DNA of 64,000 nucleotides from NCBI GenBank assembly GCA_035048495.1, contig CM068553.1:24491190-24555189 (forward strand), read 5' to 3'. The notes below the pieces were generated by a model. That model made no database searches and was not told the DNA's origin. It worked only from the letters and a program-made list of their open reading frames with translations. The stretch's first letter is position 1, and each line of letters opens with the position of its first letter. This document shows, in pieces, positions 43,901 to 50,785 of this stretch. Position numbers and translations under genes: made by a program. Origin of the DNA: Euptelea pleiosperma (Eukaryota; Streptophyta; Magnoliopsida; Ranunculales; Eupteleaceae).

Positions 43901-45828
43901 TCTCCTTTGCTGTGGAAAAAAAACATGAATCATCTGCTAATGCGGGACTCCATAGAATTAAGTAGCCATGACATAACCGTTAGATTACCTGTCTCTCATT
44001 GTTCAAACGTAGGATCGGTCTCGGCGGGTGCTTTTAATTGCCCAGTAATGTGCTCATGTTTTCCATGACCACCAATAAATATTTTTGGAGCCCTAGACCA
44101 CTCCAAGTAATTTTTTCCAGCCAACTTGGTAGTAGTAATCTGCAAATTAAGGTTCTCAAACGACATTGGGGCCGAAACGGTAGTCCCGGGAGGCTCGAAG
44201 GACACATCTGATACCCTAGACTCATTCAAAGTCGACATAGCCACTCCAAAAAAAAACAAATCGCAGCAACAAGGAGTGTAAGAAATCACAAAGAACCAAT
44301 GATAATAACTGAGAGACCAACCTGAAGGCACATGGAGTCGGTGGGAGCGATAAAGAAGAATAAAAGGTCGTCGATGCAAAAACAACTTCTGAAAAGTCAC
44401 AGAGCAAGGGGAACACCATGCAACACTCACATAGCACCCAAACATGATCAAAAATGATATAGGAAGCATTTCATGAGCAAACATGAGGTAGGGGAGTGCG
44501 TTGGCAGCATACCCTTGCCAAAATAGCCACCAGCAATAAGTTGGAAGTGGAGAAATCGATCCACGGTGCTCAAATCTCCACGGATCTAAGAGAGATGAGT
44601 ATGGATTTGTAGAGGGGAAAGGAGGGGACCAAAACGTAGTAATAATCACCTAAAAAAATCGCCGGAAACTTCCATAATCGTCAGTGAAGAAAAATGAATT
44701 TTTTCCATTTTTTCTGAAAATCAACCCAAAACCATCGAACTAGGGCTCAAAAAATCATGAAAAATCGAGATCTATTGGGGGGAGGAGTTTCAGGTCACAA
44801 TGTGAACCCTATCAATACGGCTGGTGACGTCAGCGAGGACGTCTACAGTAACGGCAACCCTAGTGTTCCTCCAAGGCTTCCACGATCCCTTACGGAGGTC
44901 CCGACACTGATTTGATGATGATCGCTCTGATACCAAGTAGAAAAAGCTAGAACAATACAGAGAGAGGAGGGTTATGTGTGTTAACCCTACACACACCCCG
45001 ATAATTCTTATTTATATTAATAAGTGTGGGCCCTTACATAAGTGAGAAATAAATACATAGAGACACCAAACAATAAGTAATAACCAAGACATCCTTCCAA
45101 CATCTTTTTCTTTTTCCTTTTTTCAGATCAATTTTCCATTTTTTTCCTTGTGGGTTATTTGATATTTGGTCAATATCTTTTTTTCCCTTTTGTCATAATT
45201 TAGTATGTTTATACAGATGTGTTAGTGTATCCGTGCCTCTGGAAGTCACACATGCCCATTCCAAGTTATTCTACTCGTAGTCTTGTTCTAGTTCTAGTCT
45301 TATTTATAGTGAAAGACCTATAGGACTCTGAGTCAACTTAAGGGAGCAAGAAATCTAAGGTAGCTTTATGTTGTTTTCCTTTTGCCACCAATTTTATTTT
45401 GTCTGCATGTTTTTGATCGGTAATTTTATTTGCATTTTTTACTGCCTAACGTCTTGGTGGGGCTTGATTGCTGTGGCCATGCTGATAGATTTATGTTTTT
45501 CTTTTCTTTTCTCTCCGTTTTTTGTCTCTATCAAACATTTCGTTAGGTTTACAATGCCCTTGGTGTCTGCTACATCCGCGATGGGAAGCTCGATAAGGGA
45601 ATCACTCAGTTTGAGAATGCTGTGAGGCTTCAACCAGGCTATGTTACTGCTTGGAACAACCTCGGTGATGCTTACGACAAAAAGAAAGACTTGAAATCTG
45701 CTCTGAAGGCATTTGAAGAAGTGCTTCTTTTTGATCCTAACAATAAGGTGGCACGGCCCAGACGTGATGCATTGAAGGAACGTGTGCAATTGTACGAGGG
45801 AGTTCCTTTGAAATCGAAAGAGAGGTAA
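25736..45828 (+). CDS. PYG7: PYG7 (Ycf37-like), chloroplast TPR protein for photosystem I assembly
   Basis: Four coding exons (25736-25948, 35208-35627, 37174-37320, 45547-45828), all phase 0, give a protein of 353 residues. The N-terminus is rich in Ser and Arg with almost no acidic residues, as in a chloroplast transit peptide. A hydrophobic segment around [19 protein letters not shown] is followed by the [18 protein letters not shown] stretch. Three TPR motifs come next: [37 protein letters not shown] and [18 protein letters not shown]. In Arabidopsis, PYG7 is a thylakoid membrane protein required for photosystem I accumulation and works with PSA3 around PsaC. The assignment is from recognised sequence and needs a database check. 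The coding sequence is intact. Introns of 9259, 1546 and 8226 bp are loaded with transposons. Confidence 0.88.
25949..28260 (+). other. PYG7 intron 1, left part, no features
   Basis: AT-rich intronic sequence. I see no coding segments or clear transposon ends here, apart from scattered short poly(T) runs (about 26345, 27052, 27855). Confidence 0.6.
28270..28620. repeat. Interspersed repeat shared with 34890-35110
   Basis: The order of blocks is the same at both sites: 'agatctattggagaagatcaa' (34912: 'agatatattcggaaagatcaa'), 'aaggggtta/agggttta', 'acagagaagtttttggg', 'gaagctatgtaagcttcc', 'atcaatctcctcccc', then 'tctgcatcat'. Both copies lie in intron 1, about 6.6 kb apart in the same orientation. 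Within this copy 'ctccccttggtctgcatcat' is duplicated (28456, 28549). Confidence 0.6.
28690..29420 (-). pseudogene. LINE (L1-type) remnant: zf-RVT and RNase H ends
   Basis: Minus-strand pieces read [20 protein letters not shown] (29395-29335), a reverse-transcriptase zinc-binding region; then [14 protein letters not shown] (about 29035), the start of an RNase H domain; then AELSAILSL and [13 protein letters not shown] (28905-28820), its middle; and a degraded [15 protein letters not shown] end near 28700. Stops and frameshifts separate them. This is the 3' third of a plant L1-type LINE, 5'-truncated as usual. Confidence 0.65.
29887..31790 (-). pseudogene. LINE (L1-type) remnant, 3' end, with a MITE inside
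   Basis: Minus-strand reading from 31750: [19 protein letters not shown], then a stop replacing the expected Trp, then [20 protein letters not shown] and [20 protein letters not shown] (31690-31560), typical of the region following the L1 reverse transcriptase. [21 protein letters not shown] segment (about 30810-30750) is the usual end of the zf-RVT domain. The coding tail then continues across the hAT MITE (30215-30743) as [20 protein letters not shown] (30205-30140). The 3' UTR ends in a short A-rich tail near 29900 (plus-strand T-run). Several frameshifts are present. Confidence 0.75.
30215..30743. mobile_element. hAT-type MITE, 529 bp, copy 1
   Basis: Perfect 8-bp duplication CCTCTTAT (30207-30214 and 30744-30751). 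Ends are CAAGGTTCTAAACTTCG and, reversed, CATGGTTTTAAAATTCG. The interior is built from 'aattcg' and 'ttcgg' words. It interrupts the LINE remnant within its coding tail, so it is younger than the LINE. Confidence 0.88.
31800..33500 (+). other. PYG7 intron 1, mid-right part, unrecognised
   Basis: No coding signal. 'tggtggaattttac(t/c)' occurs at 31835 and 32930, with 'gagttttactcccact' at 31933, which suggests an old internal duplication. A 'cttatttatataaagggttac' near 33220 resembles an LTR promoter context, but no paired repeat was found. Confidence 0.4.
33512..34398. mobile_element. hAT-type MITE (outer), interrupted by a second MITE
   Basis: Perfect 8-bp duplication ACCGAGAG (33504-33511 and 34399-34406). 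Ends are CAAGGATTAAAATTTCG and, reversed, CAAGGTTTTAAATTTCG, and the arms are rich in 'cgaaatttcg'. Without the nested insertion it is about 340 bp. A related, end-less fragment lies near 29800-29885. Confidence 0.85.
33748..34286. mobile_element. hAT-type MITE, 539 bp, copy 2, nested
   Basis: Perfect 8-bp duplication TAAATATC (33740-33747 and 34287-34294). It is clearly the same family as the MITE at 30215-30743, and in the same orientation. It lies inside another hAT MITE, so the nesting order is unambiguous. Confidence 0.88.
34890..35110. repeat. Second copy of the 28270-28620 repeat
   Basis: Same block order as the first copy, ending about 100 bp before PYG7 exon 2. No target duplication was identified. 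Confidence 0.55.
35208..35627 (+). CDS. PYG7: PYG7 exon 2 (membrane segment)
   Basis: 140 codons. The acceptor at TTTTTCAAG (35207) is chosen because it keeps phase 0 and follows a pyrimidine tract; its exact position is the least certain junction in the gene. The exon ends at GAATTGCAG with donor GTAAGC. It holds [20 protein letters not shown] and the adjoining hydrophobic stretch. Confidence 0.85.
35890..36702. mobile_element. Mutator-type hairpin MITE in PYG7 intron 2, 813 bp
   Basis: Perfect 9-bp duplication TTGTATTAA (35881-35889 and 36703-36711). The arms are long inverted repeats of about 300 bp each. Left: GGGTTTTTTGCTTATTAC, 'tgcatctcacccaa', 'ggtctccagatggacatccc', 'cttttggcccaacag'. 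Right: the near complement of each block in reverse order. A central loop of under 200 bp holds a short copy of the 1290-1870 repeat family and a 22-bp insertion. It is non-coding; transcribed with the intron it would fold into a long hairpin. Confidence 0.88.
37174..37320 (+). CDS. PYG7: PYG7 exon 3 (first TPR)
   Basis: 49 codons between TTTTCAG and GTATGA. The exon encodes [20 protein letters not shown] and the rest of the first TPR, ending GDDQDLAQ. Confidence 0.93.
38099..38273 (-). repeat. 3' LTR of the Ale element
   Basis: 175 bp, minus strand from TGTTGAAGGATATC to GCTTTTTCTACT. It differs from the 5' LTR by scattered substitutions and small indels. A TATA-like 'ttatttatattaataag' is central. 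Confidence 0.9.
38274..38292 (-). other. Polypurine tract of the Ale element
   Basis: Minus-strand GTCCCCACTTGAGGGGGAG abuts the 3' LTR. The TTGAGGGGGAG form is common in Copia elements. Confidence 0.75.
38379..39298 (-). pseudogene. Ale reverse transcriptase C-terminal half and RNase H
   Basis: The frame contains [13 protein letters not shown], where the Copia catalytic motif is normally YVDD; here both the Tyr and the second Asp are changed. It continues with [76 protein letters not shown] and DNKAAISI, the RT thumb and RNase H landmarks. The end [13 protein letters not shown] is typical of the pol C-terminus. This part is unusually open for a dead copy. Confidence 0.88.
39299..40877 (-). 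mobile_element. Solo-LTR-like insertion inside the Ale reverse transcriptase
   Basis: The plus strand begins TGTTATGTCCTAGAGG(G)n and ends AGGATTGACA, giving TG...CA on the minus strand, 1579 bp. It has the same layout as the CAATCGATTG LTR family: a 'ctagagggggg' end, a TATA (minus-strand CTTATATAATAG, about 40165-40185) and, upstream of it, a palindrome array (40285-40480) of a different word. The flanks do not show a clean 5-bp duplication, so either an end is misplaced or a small deletion followed. No internal region is present. Confidence 0.7.
40285..40480. repeat. GGTCGACC-type palindrome array in the solo LTR
   Basis: Words such as TTGACCGGTCGACCGG, 'ggcaggtcgaccc', 'gaccagttgaccggtc' and 'ggtcgatcggcc' recur about six times in 200 bp. 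They are self-complementary or nearly so. The position relative to the TATA box mirrors the CCAATCGATTGG arrays. Confidence 0.75.
40878..41309 (-). pseudogene. Ale reverse transcriptase N-terminal half
   Basis: Starting at 41309: [20 protein letters not shown], then [20 protein letters not shown] and [17 protein letters not shown] (the first catalytic Asp block), then [14 protein letters not shown]. Reading stops where the LTR-like insertion begins. The catalytic motif itself is on the far side, at 39228. Confidence 0.88.
41310..43110 (-). pseudogene. Ale protease and integrase
   Basis: [14 protein letters not shown] (about 43105-43060) is the aspartic protease site. The integrase shows an [11 protein letters not shown] zinc region (about 42620), the catalytic Asp in AVHTDVWGP (about 42530), the second Asp in LRSDQGGEY (about 42330) and the Glu in [13 protein letters not shown] (about 42230). 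It is followed by the [20 protein letters not shown] region near 42000. Between 41310 and 41970 lies the linker to the reverse transcriptase in shifted frames, containing the [17 protein letters not shown] low-complexity stretch. Multiple frameshifts (about 42800, 42660, 41970) prevent a continuous polyprotein. Confidence 0.85.
43320..44238 (-). pseudogene. Ale gag with CCHC zinc knuckle
   Basis: The likely start is [18 protein letters not shown] (44238), followed by [19 protein letters not shown], the Copia gag N-terminal signature, and a stop near 44000. A CX2CX4HX4C zinc knuckle, [14 protein letters not shown], lies near 43430, followed by [14 protein letters not shown], a second knuckle. 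The middle of gag is scrambled by frameshifts. Confidence 0.8.
44924..44935 (-). other. Primer-binding site (initiator tRNA-Met) of the Ale element
   Basis: Minus-strand TGGTATCAGAGC directly follows the 5' LTR end. It is a perfect match to the usual Copia primer site. Confidence 0.92.
44936..45102 (-). repeat. 5' LTR of the Ale element
   Basis: 167 bp, minus strand from TGTTGGAAGGATGTC to GCTTTTTCTACT. Confidence 0.9.
45547..45828 (+). CDS. PYG7: PYG7 exon 4 (TPR 2 and 3, C-terminus)
   Basis: 93 codons plus TAA, starting after TTTCGTTAG. It contains two canonical TPR motifs and the basic C-terminal tail ending KSKER. The exon lies only 444 bp from the nearer end of the Copia element in intron 3. 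Confidence 0.93.
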   Translation, partial: VYNALGVCYIRDGKLDKGITQFENAVRLQPGYVTAWNNLGDAYDKKKDLKSALKAFEEVLLFDPNNKVARPRRDALKERVQLYEGVPLKSKER

Positions 45829-45921
45829 TTTTCTACGGCTGTATAAATTCACATACAATGATCTAATTTTGATTTTGCATTCATTTGTTATAGTATCTGC
45901 TACATACTATCCATGATGGTA

Positions 45922-46150
45922 GGGGGTGTTTGGTTACAGCAGATGACTATTCAAATGAAGCTATTGAGCATGAGTGTAAACCATCTTTTTCGGAGATTAC
46001 ACATTATATCTGCACACAAGGGCACAATGGCATATTGTTTGGACCTTGGAAGAGGCTGCATAATTGACACACTATTAACCCCTAGCAAGCCAAAAAGAGG
46101 AACAGTTCTATTGTCAGTAACTAAGAGTTATTGCTACAACCAAAAACTCC
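45922..46150. mobile_element. Possible PIF/Harbinger-like MITE downstream of PYG7
   Basis: Ends GGGGGTGTTTGGTTACAGCA and, reversed, GGAGTTTTTGGTTGTAGCA form an imperfect terminal inverted repeat. The GG(G/C)..GTTTGGTT tip is common in PIF-type MITEs. A matching 3-bp duplication is not evident. The rest of 45829-47477 has no gene; a piece of the 1290-type repeat lies at 46660-46760, and a 'gcgtttggtttgtgcg' word near 47264 may mark another MITE. Confidence 0.4.
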
Positions 46151-47477
46151 ATTGATTTGTTTTCTTGGTGTATCTTTTTGAATGAGCTGACGACCATTGC
46201 TTGACGAATCGGTTGTTCCTACTGTCACAACCAAGTTGCAGATAATTATCTTAAAGCTCTACACATTGAAAATCCAGAAAGCCATGTAAAATGCAAGTAC
46301 AAATATGGTATTCAGGACTTGACACAACATGCTGCCTCATAAGCTTCACATCTGCATTGTTTGTGTTCTCAAGAAAGCAACCATGAGACCTTGTATGCCT
46401 TGTGGGATTTGGTGTATTAGAAGAAAATTAGCTCAGCTGTATTTTCTGACATGTTCTGTACAAGTGACAAGTACGTATGGCCTATGACCCATCCAGTGTG
46501 TTGAGGACAGGTATGAAGATTGTACGCGTGGTCCACCCATTGAACTTAATCAGTGAGCCATCTAAGTATGGGTCATAGTGCAAAATCATACTGATTGACA
46601 ATCATGATAATCCAAAGTATAGCTAGTTTTCCCTATCATTAGCTCTCCAAGTTCTATATCAACTGTTCTAGCCCATTGATCCTATGAACGTTAGGCCCAT
46701 TGACCCTATGTGGACTTGCACACCAAAAATCAGATTGAATGGTGAATTCGAAGTGTTAGTAACAAAGCATTCTTATCATGGGCTTGGAACTCATCTATGG
46801 GCTGTTCATGAAACTCGCGATGAAAAAAAAATCACTCAAATCCAACTGCTTGAAATCAACCATCAGTCTGGTTTTAGGTGTGTATGTTCGCCAAGAGAGG
46901 ATTTGTACCCGAATTTGTATTGCATTGTGCCAGGCCTCAGGCTTGGGCCTGTTCAAAGTTTAACTGAAGCAAGGTCCATGCCTGGTCCATTTGCAACCCT
47001 ATGGATGGAAAACAGATGTGATACGAAACAATTGTTCCAAGATATGGTACGATAGAAAATCAAAACGTGTTCATCCTGAGGATGGAGTTAAAAGTACCAA
47101 TGTCTAAAAATTCGCTGAACTCAGGACTTAACGAGTTAACAACCTTTAGGCTGTTCTCTAACTACTATATTTTTGTTGTTCAAAATGTATCTAGGGTGCG
47201 TATGTTTCGTGCATAAATGTGGCATGCAAGCGCGAATGCGCACACAAATGGGTTTTAAGGGCGTTTGGTTTGTGCGTAAATGTGCTTTCAAGTTTGCGCG
47301 CAAAAATTAAATTGAGCACATTCTTTAATAAATAATTTTTAAACAGCTCCACCCCTGTGAAAAATAATTACGCACTAAGATATACAAATTGGAACATTCA
47401 GTGTCGCACAGGCACATGTATTAGTAGTACCCACTCACACTAAGAATGCACCAAATATATTGGCCTCGTACGTTAAA

Positions 47478-48690
47478 TGTCACGCCCCAGCTCCTGGGGT
47501 CTAGGACCCGACTTGTGATCCATGGGCCGCTTGGAGGGAGATCTTTCATATCTTTCGAGATCCACCCTACAATATGGGGTCAAAATGCCAAAATAAGTGA
47601 TTTTAGCCCTTATAAAAAGAAAACTGATTCTTGAACCTCTTTCACGCTCATGTCATGTCGAGGTACTGCCGAAGAAAAAACTGCAAAATCCGATCCCACG
47701 ACATTCTGAACCCAGCTCACGTACCGCTTTAATGGGCAAACAACCTAACCCTTGGAAAATACTACAGCCCCAGGTGGTGAAGAGCCGACATTGAGATGCC
47801 AAACCTTCCCGTGGATGTGAACTCTTGGGGAAGATCAGCCTGTTATCCCTAGAGTAACTTTTATCCGTTGAGCGATGGCCCTTCCACTTGGCACCGTCGG
47901 ATCACTAAGGCCGACTTTCGTCCCTGGTCGACGGCGTGAGGATAAAAAAGAAAGAAAAGTAAATAAGAGAAATCCACCACTTAATACAAAGATGTGATCA
48001 ACAAAGTCCAAGTATGGCGTATTATTAACTTATTTAATATAAAGTCCAAGTTAGTCGATTCTATAGTCAAAGGGTCCATTAGTCAAAATCAAGTCAATAG
48101 CTCAATAGGTCAAATCTTAAGAAAATCATTTCCTTAAATCGAAACTATAGTTTTGAATAGAAAGTATGAAATCCAAGATTTTCATTTTGGACATAAACAA
48201 CATCCAAATTCAAAATTTCATAACTTAGTCAATTTAAATCCGATTTGAATAAAACTTATTTTTTTCCGTAAAGGAAACGGAAAGTAGATTTGAACAAAAT
48301 AACAATGAAAATGTTTCAGAAATCATACAGTCTATGGGGTGCCCAAAACTAAAAATCTTATGCATTGTCTGTCAAAAATCAAAACCGTCAAGTTTTATAC
48401 AAAAAATATTCTCCCTAAATACTCGTTGAAATGGGTGAAGCCAAATTTACTGAAATCTAAATAGGATGAGGATTCTAGTGATAATTTTTCTGTTCGGTAA
48501 CATGCTTTTGTTTATATATAAATCTCGTCCCTCATGTTCCTAGTGTGCAGTCAACTGCCGATGCACCTTGATAACACGAGTGGGAAAAATAGTCATCAAT
48601 TTTTGAAAATTCTAAAAATTCTCCAAAGGTCATAATATATGTGGGGGTAAAATCTGAGATCTCACCTACACACTGCTCGAGGTAGTTGGT
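47478..48690 (+). repeat. Retroelement LTR fragment of TGTCACGCCCC type
   Basis: The start TGTCACGCCCCAGCTCC echoes the element at 21465 (TGTCACGCCCCGAATCC), and a 'cataacttagtcaatttaaatccg' block near 48220 echoes its tandem repeats. The right end is unclear. The NUPT at 47700 lies inside it. No coding sequence. Confidence 0.45.
47700..47936 (-). pseudogene. Nuclear copy of chloroplast 23S rRNA fragment (NUPT)
   Basis: The minus strand is recognisably the peptidyl-transferase region (domain V) of plastid 23S rRNA. It contains GGGACGAAAGTCGGCCTTAG, GAGCGATGG-type words, GGATAACAGGCTGATC, CCCCAAGAGTTCACATC and AAAGCGGTACGTGAGCTGGG, in the correct order. Plastid rather than mitochondrial origin is indicated by TACTCTAGGGATAACAGG and GATCTTCCCCAAGAGTTCA. 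Differences from my memory of the plastid sequence are mostly G-to-A and C-to-T, as expected from deamination of methylated cytosines after transfer. About 237 bp, no flanking plastid genes. Confidence 0.9.
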
Positions 48691-48719
48691 GCTCTGATCG
48701 AGGTGACTCGAACAATAAA

Positions 48720-49634
48720 TATTTGTGTTGAGCTGGAAAGACTCATTTCACTGTCTCCATCAAGATATTGCGGATGAAGGCTGGTTTGGCATGAGTGCGA
48801 TCGTGGAGAGCTTGTTGAACTTGAGGGCTGCAGTTGGGGAGCTTGATCCTACTATCGAATCTCTCATGAGGATGAAATATCCTTTTGATCCCGGTGCAGG
48901 GAGTGGTGTACCTACCAAAAACACTCCGACACTCAAGTCAGGACATGCGCATCAATGCAGATAACCGAAAATCGAAGCAGAAGAAGATCTAGAAAGGGTA
49001 AGGGTTCTCCCTCAGTTCTGTAGAAGATGAAGATAGGTTGCTTTTGTTGGGATCTAGTTTGGATATCTTTCCGAGGGGATGGAATCAGTTGTGTCTCCCT
49101 TTTTTGGTCTCTGGTCTGGATCCCCTTCCATTTACAGGGACTGCTATTTATAGGCCTCTGGTCGGCCAGCTTAGGAGACTTTCCTCCCTGGCCCAAGCAA
49201 TCTCTTAGGATCATTGAGTTGTTAGGGGAGTATTCTGTTCGGGCTTTGCCTGACCCATATATAGGCCCTGGATGGGCCTCTTGTCTATATGCCTTGCCAT
49301 TCTGATGATCCGTGGAGGATGTTGCATGTCTATCAGTTGGCGGACAGGCTATTTGTAAGCGAATGGTGCTACCAGCTATACATTGACGTATCTCAATTAA
49401 TTGGTTATTTGTCTTTCCTCTAGTGTCTAGCTTGGGTTGTCTTTGATCTATTGCTGCTAGAGGGGTTGACCGTCTACTGGCAAGTGACCTTTCCTGCTAG
49501 CTGACGACTTAGTTTGCTGGAGAGTGTGTGTTGTTGACTGCCACATGGCATACTGTGTAACTTTGGTTTCCAGTGATGTGTATCTATCGCTCTATGTGTT
49601 TCATGTGTTCCATTAGGATGTCGCGGATGAAGGT
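48720..49634 (-). repeat. Gypsy (Tat-like) LTR fragment, minus orientation
   Basis: The minus strand shows a TATA box CCTATAAATAGCAGTCCC (about 49150), then leader-like sequence and the U5-type phrases GTGTCGGAGTGTTTTTGG and GGTACACCACTCCCTGCACC, ending near CTCAACACA (48725). These phrases are typical of Tat-lineage LTR ends. 'TTCATCCGC(G/A)A(C/T)ATC' is present twice (about 49630 and 48780). The left end of an Athila LTR fragment abuts at 49635. Whether it pairs with the Tat LTR at 53697 is doubtful, as orientation differs. Confidence 0.5.
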
Positions 49635-50785
49635 TTAAAGTAGGGTTTTTCCGTGTCGTCGGACCGAAAACCATAGATTTCAACAATATTTGTAATTCCG
49701 GTTCACTTTAATCCTGCAAAAATGCAGACTCTGTATGGTAATATGCCAGATGTCGAATCCGCACTCGGGGTTAGGGAACACAATTTATCGTAAATTAGAA
49801 CAATAGAAAGTGCTTGAAATATGGATGGAAGGGTGAGAGTGGTGATTAATGATTGAGATTTAAAATAATTTTTTTGGAGAGATTTCTATCAACTAATTAA
49901 CATAATTAAAGAGAAAGAAACGCCATAAACGGAAAAGAGAAACTTATTTATTAAAATAATACAAATTATAATGCTTGAATCTAATTTATTCATAAAAGAA
50001 AATAAAATAAATAAACATTACTCTAGAAAGCATTATAAGAGAAGAAATATAGAGAGAAAGAACAAGATTTTAGAGAGAAATTGGTGGAATGACATAGAGA
50101 GAGAAAGTAATTACCTTGAGTGACTTACCTAGAATGAGTGGCTAAGATTAGCTCTTGATCATCTCGATCAATGGTTGATCTTACTGGAGATGAGATCACA
50201 CAGGTGGACGTGGAGGAGCTCAGGTGACAAGGCTGTAAGGAGGGCTTTCTCCACATTGTTTTGCTTGAAAGGTAAGAGCACGGACAGCAATGGTGGCTAT
50301 GAGAGAGAGGGGTTTAGAAGTTAAGAGAAGAAGGGATTAGAGAAGTGAGGGGGGAGAGAACCTATGGTTAGGTTGTGAGAGGGGGGAGAGAACCGAATCT
50401 CACATGGGGTTGGTCTTCTTTTAAAACTAAAGGAGTACCTCTCCCAACCATTGGATTGAAGGGAAGGATAAGGGAGAGATCCCTTTCCTTGAGAGAGAAT
50501 GGCTTCCTAGGTGGATGATAAGTGAGAATAGGTCAAAGGAGACCTATTCTCTCATTTAGGAATGGGTTTGTGAAATTGGTAAGTGAAAATGGGTCAGTAT
50601 GAGATGGGCTTGTGAGAGCCCATGGGTAGTTAGAATAGAAGGCTTATGGGCCAAACATTGAGAATGCCATGTGTCGGCTAGAGAATAGGTGGGCTAGTGA
50701 ACCAATGGGATAGTGGGCCTCTAGAAAATGCTAATGGGCCAAAGAATAGGAGGGCTTTTACTCATTGAGTATCGGGCCAATTAGT
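49635..50785 (-). repeat. Truncated Athila LTR
   Basis: Homologous to the 3' two-thirds of the LTR at 54680-58208. Shared are the 'ttccgtgtcgtcg' end, the 'caacaatatttgtaat' and 'ctgcaaaaatgcaga' block, the CCGCACTCGGGGTTAGGGAA block and the 'gggccaa'-rich middle. The LTR start is missing, and the sequence joins the Tat accessory gene at about 50785. No target duplication could be matched. Confidence 0.65.

Larger units (their letters stand above)
38099..45102 (-). mobile_element. Ty1/Copia element, Ale/Retrofit type, in PYG7 intron 3
   Basis: Perfect 5-bp duplication TCTTT (38094-38098 and 45103-45107). Very short LTRs (175 and 167 bp), an initiator-Met primer site, and the minus-strand order gag, protease, integrase, reverse transcriptase, RNase H define a Copia element. 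Short LTRs and the RNase H/RT sequence style fit the Ale (Retrofit) lineage. It is antisense to PYG7. A 1.58-kb LTR-like insertion lies between the two halves of the reverse transcriptase. All reading frames are broken. Confidence 0.9.

Noticed and set aside
45439..45858. 139-codon frame antisense to PYG7 exon 4
   Set aside because: Mirror frame of a conserved exon; no homology recognised.
47700..47936. A functional rRNA gene
   Set aside because: Only about 237 bp of 23S rRNA with many transitions and no neighbouring rRNA or tRNA genes.
48725..48964. 79-codon frame DIADEGWFGMSAIVESLLNL...
   Set aside because: Looks gene-like, but the minus strand of the same stretch has LTR R-U5 phrases and a TATA box upstream, so an LTR is the better reading.
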